From contig NZ_JAKCPW010000010.1 of assembly GCF_021440085.1 (NCBI RefSeq), forward strand, positions 62,001-126,000: a stretch of DNA of 64,000 bases. Reading direction: 5' to 3'. A program made the translations under genes and the position numbers. This document shows positions 58,768 through 64,000 of the stretch, one piece after another; the first letter of the stretch is position 1; every line of letters starts with the position of its first letter. The notes beneath the pieces were generated by a model. The model was not told where the DNA came from. It saw only the letters and a program-made list of their open reading frames with translations, and searched no databases. The DNA comes from Dyadobacter sp. CY261 (GTDB lineage: Bacteria > Bacteroidota > Bacteroidia > Cytophagales > Spirosomataceae).

Positions 58768-59631
58768 ATGAAATGGATCACCCGCGAGCGGCCCAAAATC
58801 GATCGCATTGCCTGTCCGTGGCTTATCCTGCGCTTCATCGATCCGAATGCGGAGATCATTTATGTTCCGGAAAACGAAGTGCTGAACGAGGCGGCCCGGC
58901 TTGACGCTACGCCTTTCGACATTCCGGGCGTTGAGTTTACGCACTATGAAGATCAGTGCACCTTCGATTATTTTATTAAAAAATACGAATTGAAAGACCC
59001 GGCGCTGCAAGTACTGGCACCCATTGTGCGCGGGGCGGATACGGACGATCATGCGCTTGCATTGCAATCTTCGGGACTGTGGGCCATTTCGGCCGGGCTT
59101 GCTTACAACACCCCAAACGATCACGAGTTGCTGAAAAAAGGAATGCTCATTTACGATGCATTGTATAGCTGGGCGACGCATTTGCGCAAGGTGAAACACA
59201 CGCAAAGTCCAACGGAGCATTTGCTTTTGCAGATTTACAAAACCTACATCGCGCGCAAAGACGAGAAAAAGCCCAAGGTGCCTGCCTGGACGAAAGACCT
59301 CAAAAACATGATCCAGGACCACATTGATACGAATCTGAACCTGAACCTTAAAATTGCCTCCGAAGAACTGGATGTGAACCCGGCCTATTTGTCCCGGGAA
59401 TTCTCGAGGTATTTCGATGACCTTTCGTTTGGCGAATACATTCGAAAGCAGCGGATCGAGAAGGCCATTCAATTGCTGGAATTTTCGGAGGATACGCTGG
59501 CTGAAATTGCTTACCTGACCGGATTTTCAGACCAAAGCCATTTCAACCGCGTTTTTAAGGCCCATACCGGCCAAACGCCTTCGGAATACAGAAAAACTTT
59601 CCGAAAAGGTAAAGGAAATACAAAACGTTAA
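58768..59631 (+). CDS. ChrB-domain protein fused to an AraC-type HTH
   Basis: 287 aa. Residues about 1-150 are a chromate-resistance ChrB-type domain (MKWITRERPKIDRIACPWLILRFIDPNAEI ... VEFTHYEDQCTFDYFIKKYEL). Residues about 180-278 are an AraC HTH pair (NLNLKIASEELDVNPAYLSREFSRYFDD ... LAEIAYLTGFSDQSHFNRVFKAHTGQTPSEYRK). In ChrB proteins the similar domain is fused to other partners, and chrA normally sits next to it. No chrA is seen here. It is likely a regulator that uses the ChrB domain as a sensor. Confidence 0.85.
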   Translation: MKWITRERPKIDRIACPWLILRFIDPNAEIIYVPENEVLNEAARLDATPFDIPGVEFTHYEDQCTFDYFIKKYELKDPALQVLAPIVRGADTDDHALALQSSGLWAISAGLAYNTPNDHELLKKGMLIYDALYSWATHLRKVKHTQSPTEHLLLQIYKTYIARKDEKKPKVPAWTKDLKNMIQDHIDTNLNLNLKIASEELDVNPAYLSREFSRYFDDLSFGEYIRKQRIEKAIQLLEFSEDTLAEIAYLTGFSDQSHFNRVFKAHTGQTPSEYRKTFRKGKGNTKR

Positions 59632-59711
59632 AACCATTCTATCCTGCTTGGTGATTGGTTCATAGAATTGCACTCCAATAGCGGTTGTCGCGCAATTCTA
59701 ATTTCAAAACC

Positions 59712-60278
59712 ATGCTTCGTTCTTTACCAGGAAAACTCCTTTTTTTGATTTGCATAACCACCGGCTTGTCGGGCCGCATGGCGATGGCACAGCAACAACA
59801 GGCTCAACCTCAGCAAGCCCTGGCAGTCCAGTCTGCTCCCGCGCCTGTTTATCCGCGCATTGCGGGCTATGTAGGTATCCTTCATCCCATCGTCACGTTC
59901 AGCGACGAAGGCACGACCACCAATTTCGACAGCTATTATGTAGTGGGCCTGCCGACTGGCATTAACATCTGGAAAAGTCCAAAAATCGGGTTTTCGGCGG
60001 AGTTTGTGCCGTTGATCAGGGCTGAGAAAGGAACCAGCAAGATGGCCAATTTCCTATTCCACCCAGGCATTCTTGTAACATTAGCACCCGGGCTGACCTT
60101 CGCAGGCCGTGTCGCATTCGAGACGGCCGGAAGGTACGGCTTTACGCCGGTTTTGAATAAAATCGTGAAGAAGAATAAAAACAGCGGGTATTTTGTCGCG
60201 GTACCGGTACCATTCCGCTTCGGGAATGGGCACCCGGCGTCCGTTACAATAGGATTTCAGTTTGGAATTACATTCTGA
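59712..60278 (+). CDS. Secreted or outer-membrane protein, unknown function
   Basis: 188 aa from the ATG at 59712; an upstream TTG at 59685 is not needed. The signal peptide (MLRSLPGKLLFLICITTGLSGRMAMA) is followed by a Gln-rich linker (QQQQAQPQQALAVQ) and a beta-rich part with aromatic-rich strands (YVGILHPIVTFSDEG ... VTIGFQFGITF) that end in a terminal aromatic, as outer-membrane beta-barrels do. No family was recognised. It stands alone after the ChrB-AraC gene and converges on a small ORF. Confidence 0.7.
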   Translation: MLRSLPGKLLFLICITTGLSGRMAMAQQQQAQPQQALAVQSAPAPVYPRIAGYVGILHPIVTFSDEGTTTNFDSYYVVGLPTGINIWKSPKIGFSAEFVPLIRAEKGTSKMANFLFHPGILVTLAPGLTFAGRVAFETAGRYGFTPVLNKIVKKNKNSGYFVAVPVPFRFGNGHPASVTIGFQFGITF

Positions 60279-60283
60279 TACGA

Positions 60284-60538
60284 TCAACAACACAACGAGC
60301 CGTCCATGATCCGTTCAACTTCCGAAATGTCGCGGTTACGGCGGATCAGCGTCATAATTTTTTCAAAATCAATCAGTTGCGATGCCTCGAATGCGATTAC
60401 GCCCACGAAGCTTTTGCCTTTGCTGATAAAATTAAGATGCTTGATCTTCGCTCCCTTTACAGACTCCACACTCGAAGTGATTTTGTGCAGGTTGGCGGCA
60501 TTCCGGTAAATGATCCGGAGGAAAAACGTTTTGCTCAT
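60284..60538 (-). CDS. Small conserved-looking protein, unknown function
   Basis: 84 aa (MSKTFFLRIIYRNAANLHKITSSVESVKGAKIK...). The composition (a beta-alpha pattern, FVGVIAFEASQLIDFEKIMTLIRRN) looks like a real small domain of the ferredoxin/ACT-like type, but no motif was recognised. It ends DGSLCC. It is convergent with the previous gene and followed upstream by a heptamer-repeat hairpin. Confidence 0.55.
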   Translation of the reverse strand: MSKTFFLRIIYRNAANLHKITSSVESVKGAKIKHLNFISKGKSFVGVIAFEASQLIDFEKIMTLIRRNRDISEVERIMDGSLCC

Positions 60539-60578
60539 TGTTATGTTGATGTTTAAGTGTTTATTGAGAATTTTCTTT

Positions 60579-60606
60579 GACCGCCGACAACCGATCGTCG
60601 GCGGTC
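60579..60606. repeat. Palindromic GAC-heptamer hairpin
   Basis: Four heptamers GACCGCC, GACAACC, GATCGTC, GGCGGTC; GACCGCCGAC (60579-60588) pairs with GTCGGCGGTC (60597-60606). It is the smallest of the four family members. It lies between the small ORF and the SusD stop. Confidence 0.85.
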
Positions 60607-60670
60607 TATATTACCCTTACGCTCCCCGGCCCCGTTTGGTGCCAGCTTTTCATATTAAATTTTGTTAAAA

Positions 60671-62116
60671 TTAGAATGCGTCGAACCAAAGTTTGGTCGT
60701 CAGCCTGTCTTCTCCCTGCGATGCTACGGCCGCTTTATAATTGGCTGCATTGAGGGCTTGCTCGCCGGTCGGATAGGTAAGGCGGACGGGCAATTTTCCG
60801 TTCAAAACACCTGCATAGGCCGGTTTCAGCTGCGGATAATCCAGCCTGCGCCATTCTGCAAACGCTTCGAGCCCCTGGCTGAACAACGCCAGCCATTTCT
60901 GTTCACCAATCGATTTTTTGAAGTTAGCCGCATTATAGGTTACCGATGGCTGCGCCAGGTAAGCGGCAATGTCAGCATTGCCCACTTTAAACTGTTGCAA
61001 AGACGCAGTAATAGCCGCTTTGTAAAGCTCCGGAGCACTTTCCGTAATAAATCCGCGCTGCGCAGCTTCGGCCAGGTTGAACAAAACCTCCGAATAGCTT
61101 ACGAATACGGCTGGCGATGCGGCGGCGGTAAAATAGTCGCCCAGCTTCGATGTTTTGGTAAAACCTAATTTAGCCGCTGAATCGGCAGGAAGGCCGTTCG
61201 TTACCCCAATGTAGCCGGTAGGCGTTGCATCCACGGTTTTGTTGGCAAACACAGCCAGTCTCGGATCTTTTAACTCCTGCAATTTATCCACAACCGATTT
61301 GCTGACGCGGTAATCGTCCCGCGTTTCACGGTCACGCGATACGGGGTTCTGATTCGGCGATGACAGGTAAATGAGCTGCGCGATCTCGTCATTAGAAGCA
61401 ATGAGGGCACTTTTGTCTGCCGCCAGCTCCGCTACTACTGCCTTGGCCGTTGCAGGCTCCTTATCCGCGATACGCAAGGCAATGCGAAGGCGCAGGGAGT
61501 TTGCGAATTTCTTCCACTTCGTCAGGTTACCATTGTAAATCAGGTCCCCGCTAATGGGTGAACCTGTGGCATTGATCAACTCCGTCGCTCTCTTCAGGTC
61601 ATTCAAAAGACCCAGATACACATCGCGCTGTGCGTCGTACTTCGGCGTCAGTGTTTCTTCCAGTTTCAGCGCCTGGCTGTATGGAATGTCGCCGTACAGG
61701 TCTGTCAGCAACTGGAACGACCACGATTTCAGAATCAGACCCACGGCCTGATAGTTGGTATTGCCTGTCTCCTCCCCGATTTTGATAATCGTCGCAAAGT
61801 CGGTCAGTCCCTGCGAATAGAGGTTCGTCCAAACGTTTTGGACGTTGGCAATGCTTACGGTGTATTTATCCGGATCGGTATACTGGATTTTAGCCCAATG
61901 CTGGATAAACAAAGTCGTTGTTTCCATCGAAGCATCGGAGCCGAGCGTCAGGTCCGCATTTGACTTGATCGCATTGGCCAGCAAATACTCCGGCTGGGCT
62001 TTGATGGCCTCATTCGGGTTAGTATTGGTTTCTTCCAGCTGATCCTGGCAAGCCGTCAATAGCAGGCTGGCGGCAGCGATCACAAATCCTTTGGTGATAA
62101 TATGGTTGGTACGCAT
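60671..62116 (-). CDS. SusD/RagB-family outer membrane lipoprotein
   Basis: 481 aa. A lipoprotein signal with lipobox LLTAC-QDQLEE, then the SusD-like start NPNEAIKAQPEYLLANAI and a TPR-rich body (QAVGLILKSWSFQLLTDLYGDIPYSQALKLEE). It is the surface-exposed glycan or peptide binding lid of a SusC/SusD pair. The SusC gene lies 13 bp upstream. The substrate cannot be told from the sequence. Confidence 0.92.
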   Translation of the reverse strand: MRTNHIITKGFVIAAASLLLTACQDQLEETNTNPNEAIKAQPEYLLANAIKSNADLTLGSDASMETTTLFIQHWAKIQYTDPDKYTVSIANVQNVWTNLYSQGLTDFATIIKIGEETGNTNYQAVGLILKSWSFQLLTDLYGDIPYSQALKLEETLTPKYDAQRDVYLGLLNDLKRATELINATGSPISGDLIYNGNLTKWKKFANSLRLRIALRIADKEPATAKAVVAELAADKSALIASNDEIAQLIYLSSPNQNPVSRDRETRDDYRVSKSVVDKLQELKDPRLAVFANKTVDATPTGYIGVTNGLPADSAAKLGFTKTSKLGDYFTAAASPAVFVSYSEVLFNLAEAAQRGFITESAPELYKAAITASLQQFKVGNADIAAYLAQPSVTYNAANFKKSIGEQKWLALFSQGLEAFAEWRRLDYPQLKPAYAGVLNGKLPVRLTYPTGEQALNAANYKAAVASQGEDRLTTKLWFDAF

Positions 62117-62129
62117 GTAGTTGGGTCAA

Positions 62130-64000
62130 TTAAAAGCCTATTGAAATGTTGAATCCATAAGAAGCGGTCGTCGGCAGCTGCAACGATTCCAGTCCCTGGC
62201 CGGTATTGCCGGTATTGAATGCCGTTTCAGGATCGATATTGTCCGCTTTCTTTTGCAGGAACGCCAGGTTACGTCCATACAGCGCGAACACGAGGCTTTG
62301 CAGTTTGTATTTCGAAATAAAGGATTGCGGAACCACATAACCCAGCTTCACCTCGCGCAGTTTGATGAATGAAGCGTCGAACACGCTCGCTTCGTTAATA
62401 CCAGCGCTGTTGCTGTAAACCGCTTTGTAGTAGCGCTCTGCAGGGACAATTACGGAGTTTGGCCTTCCGTCCGTGGCCACGCCCCGGGCAATGATACCAT
62501 CGTCATATACAACCGCACCTGTGGGAGCGGCCGTCGCATTTGCAACTTGTACGGCCACACCAGCCTTGTTGTTGCCCGGGTAATAGTAGGTCAAACCACC
62601 ATGGTCGGCATCGCGGCCCTGCAAGGTCGATTTCAACACGCCGGTATAGCGGCCGGTGGCATTGGTAGCGGAGTAAATCGAGCCGCCTTGTTTGGTATCG
62701 ATCAGCACGCTCAGGTTGAACCCTTTAAATGTGAAAGAGTTACTCACTCCACCCATCCATTTAGGCGTGTAATGTCCCAGCACTTGCTGACTCGGATCTC
62801 TGGTAGGGAGCCCGTTGACACCGATGATCTGCTCTCCCGCCTCATTACGAGCGAATGCCGAACCGAATATCGCACCGTAACCGAGACCCTTGCTCGCGTA
62901 AACCGTCACACCGTTGGTACCGAGTTTGTAGTCGTTCAGGAAGCCCTCGTCATCCAGTTCCACCACCTTGCTGCGGTTTCTTGAGAAATTGATCCCGATA
63001 TCCCATTTAAAGCCCGATTCTGTTTCGATCGGCTTCACATTCAGCATGGCTTCGATACCGCGGTTGTTGATATGGCCCGCATTCAGGAGTTTTTGCTTGT
63101 AACCCGTCGATGGGCTTACATCCGCACGTAGGATCTGGTTATAACTGTCTGTATTATAATAACTCACATCCAATCTCACGCGGTTACGGAACAATGCCAC
63201 ATCCGCACCGATCTCCGTCGACTGCGTGATTTCCGGCTTCAAATTTTCGCTCAGCAATACGTCCGAAACAGTCAGCAAAGGCGCAGCGCCGAATGGCTGG
63301 TTGAATGGGTAGGTGTTTACGAGCTGGTAAGGATCCGTGTCTTTACCCACCTCTGCCCATCCACCACGCAGTTTGGCATAGGTAAGTACATTGCTTTTGA
63401 TATTGAATGCATCGGTCAGCACAAAACTCGCATTCACCGAAGGATAGAAATAGGAATTGTTGCCGGTAGGCAAGGTCGACGACCAGTCGTTCCGCGCCGT
63501 GAGGTTCAGGAACAAATAGTTGCGAAAACCGACCTGCGCCGAACTGAATGCACTGTAAACCTTTTGCTTACGAAGCACATTGTACGACACCAGCGGGTCA
63601 CGCGAGTTATTCAGCGTGTAAAGGTCCGCTACTGCAAGGCGGGGAGCCTGCTGGTAGTTTTGCTCGTTGAAATTGCTGCGGAGGTTACCACCAACAAGCC
63701 AGTCGACTTCGAAATCCGGCGTTACATTCTTGTGGAAATTGAAGTTAAAATCGGTATTGTTCTCATTTACAACGTAGCTATCCTCGGTGTAGGAGCCGTA
63801 GGGTGTTCCGTTGGTGCCGTAAGCGACTTTGAACTTGCGTTTGTCATTATAGTAATCATTACCCGTTCGCACATTGGCAGTGAGCCAGTCGGTAATTTTG
63901 TAGTTCAAATTCACATTGCCAAAAAAGCGGTCGCGGCGCTGCTGAGCAGTATTTTCGTATTGCAACAGGTAAGGATTGCTATAATAGCTGTGGTTCCAGT
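62130..64000 (-). CDS. SusC-type TonB-dependent receptor (partial, N-terminus outside window)
   Basis: The frame is open from the SusC stop at 62130 through the right window edge, with no start inside; it reads ...WNHSYYSNPYLLQYENTAQQRRDRFFGNVNLNYKITDWLTANVRTG. The C-terminal beta-barrel portion (about 623 codons) includes typical SusC repeats (NLTARNDWSSTLPTGNNSYFYPSVNASF, AKLRGGWAEVG) and a C-terminal LQLPTTASYGFNISIGF. The plug, carboxypeptidase-like domain and TonB box are to the right. It forms a nutrient importer with the SusD-like protein. Confidence 0.92.
   Translation of the reverse strand, partial: WNHSYYSNPYLLQYENTAQQRRDRFFGNVNLNYKITDWLTANVRTGNDYYNDKRKFKVAYGTNGTPYGSYTEDSYVVNENNTDFNFNFHKNVTPDFEVDWLVGGNLRSNFNEQNYQQAPRLAVADLYTLNNSRDPLVSYNVLRKQKVYSAFSSAQVGFRNYLFLNLTARNDWSSTLPTGNNSYFYPSVNASFVLTDAFNIKSNVLTYAKLRGGWAEVGKDTDPYQLVNTYPFNQPFGAAPLLTVSDVLLSENLKPEITQSTEIGADVALFRNRVRLDVSYYNTDSYNQILRADVSPSTGYKQKLLNAGHINNRGIEAMLNVKPIETESGFKWDIGINFSRNRSKVVELDDEGFLNDYKLGTNGVTVYASKGLGYGAIFGSAFARNEAGEQIIGVNGLPTRDPSQQVLGHYTPKWMGGVSNSFTFKGFNLSVLIDTKQGGSIYSATNATGRYTGVLKSTLQGRDADHGGLTYYYPGNNKAGVAVQVANATAAPTGAVVYDDGIIARGVATDGRPNSVIVPAERYYKAVYSNSAGINEASVFDASFIKLREVKLGYVVPQSFISKYKLQSLVFALYGRNLAFLQKKADNIDPETAFNTGNTGQGLESLQLPTTASYGFNISIGF

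Noticed and set aside
1..64000. tRNA, rRNA or known riboswitch
   Set aside because: I looked at the intergenic gaps and saw no cloverleaf, no rRNA segment and no conserved riboswitch core. A covariance-model scan would be decisive.

Overview
The window looks like chromosome from a yellow-orange member of the Bacteroidota, most likely the order Cytophagales (a Dyadobacter/Spirosoma-type organism; the genus is inference). Evidence: a flexirubin-type aryl-polyene cluster with an ammonia lyase, two proteins with type IX secretion C-terminal domains, a SusC/SusD pair, and Bacteroidota promoters of the form TTG-N19..22-TAnnTTTG. There are no rRNA or tRNA genes, no CRISPR array and no prophage. Most genes sit in tight operons with ATGA-type overlaps.

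Layout. 1-7344 (minus strand): flexirubin/aryl-polyene assembly operon, reading from its start: tyrosine/histidine ammonia lyase, ketoreductase, ketosynthase, ACP, lipid acyltransferase, dehydratase, thioesterase, second ketosynthase, and a ketosynthase-like protein cut by the window edge. 7491-14156 (plus): a divergent pigment operon with a three-domain exporter/acyltransferase/methyltransferase, a CrtI-like oxidoreductase and a flavin-dependent halogenase-like protein; 14158-15201 (minus) is a ketosynthase-like protein without catalytic residues. 15231-31732: housekeeping and efflux: glpD, kbp, rpsF-rpsR-rplI, a YggS-type PLP protein, rodA-mrdA, rqcH, and a TetR-controlled emrAB-tolC operon. 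32601-40699: secreted metalloprotease, ruvC, a flippase-like membrane protein, GT2, and a T9SS adhesin-like protein.

41108-47110: an XRE regulator diverges from a carotenoid operon led by a CarH-like (B12/light-sensing) MerR repressor, followed by crtI, crtB, idi, crtZ and a fused lycopene cyclase. The expected product is a zeaxanthin-type carotenoid, with GGPP supplied from elsewhere. 54528-47045 (minus): a long, tightly spaced run that begins with a Family 2A encapsulin shell, its cysteine desulfurase cargo and serine acetyltransferase (a sulfur nanocompartment). It continues 27 bp later into a single-protein fusion of a UbiA prenyltransferase with a type III polyketide synthase, a SAM methyltransferase and an FAD oxidoreductase, probably a prenylated or membrane-made phenolic lipid/quinone pathway.

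54927-64000: a truncated IS1595-type transposase, a lipoprotein, a GH26 glycosidase, an Lrp-DMT transporter operon, a ChrB-AraC fusion regulator, small hypothetical proteins and a SusC/SusD pair running off the right edge.

The most unusual features are the UbiA-type III PKS fusion beside a sulfur encapsulin operon, and a dispersed family of intergenic palindromic arrays built from 7-bp units that begin GAC (four loci). All functions are inferred from reading motifs by eye; no database search was run.
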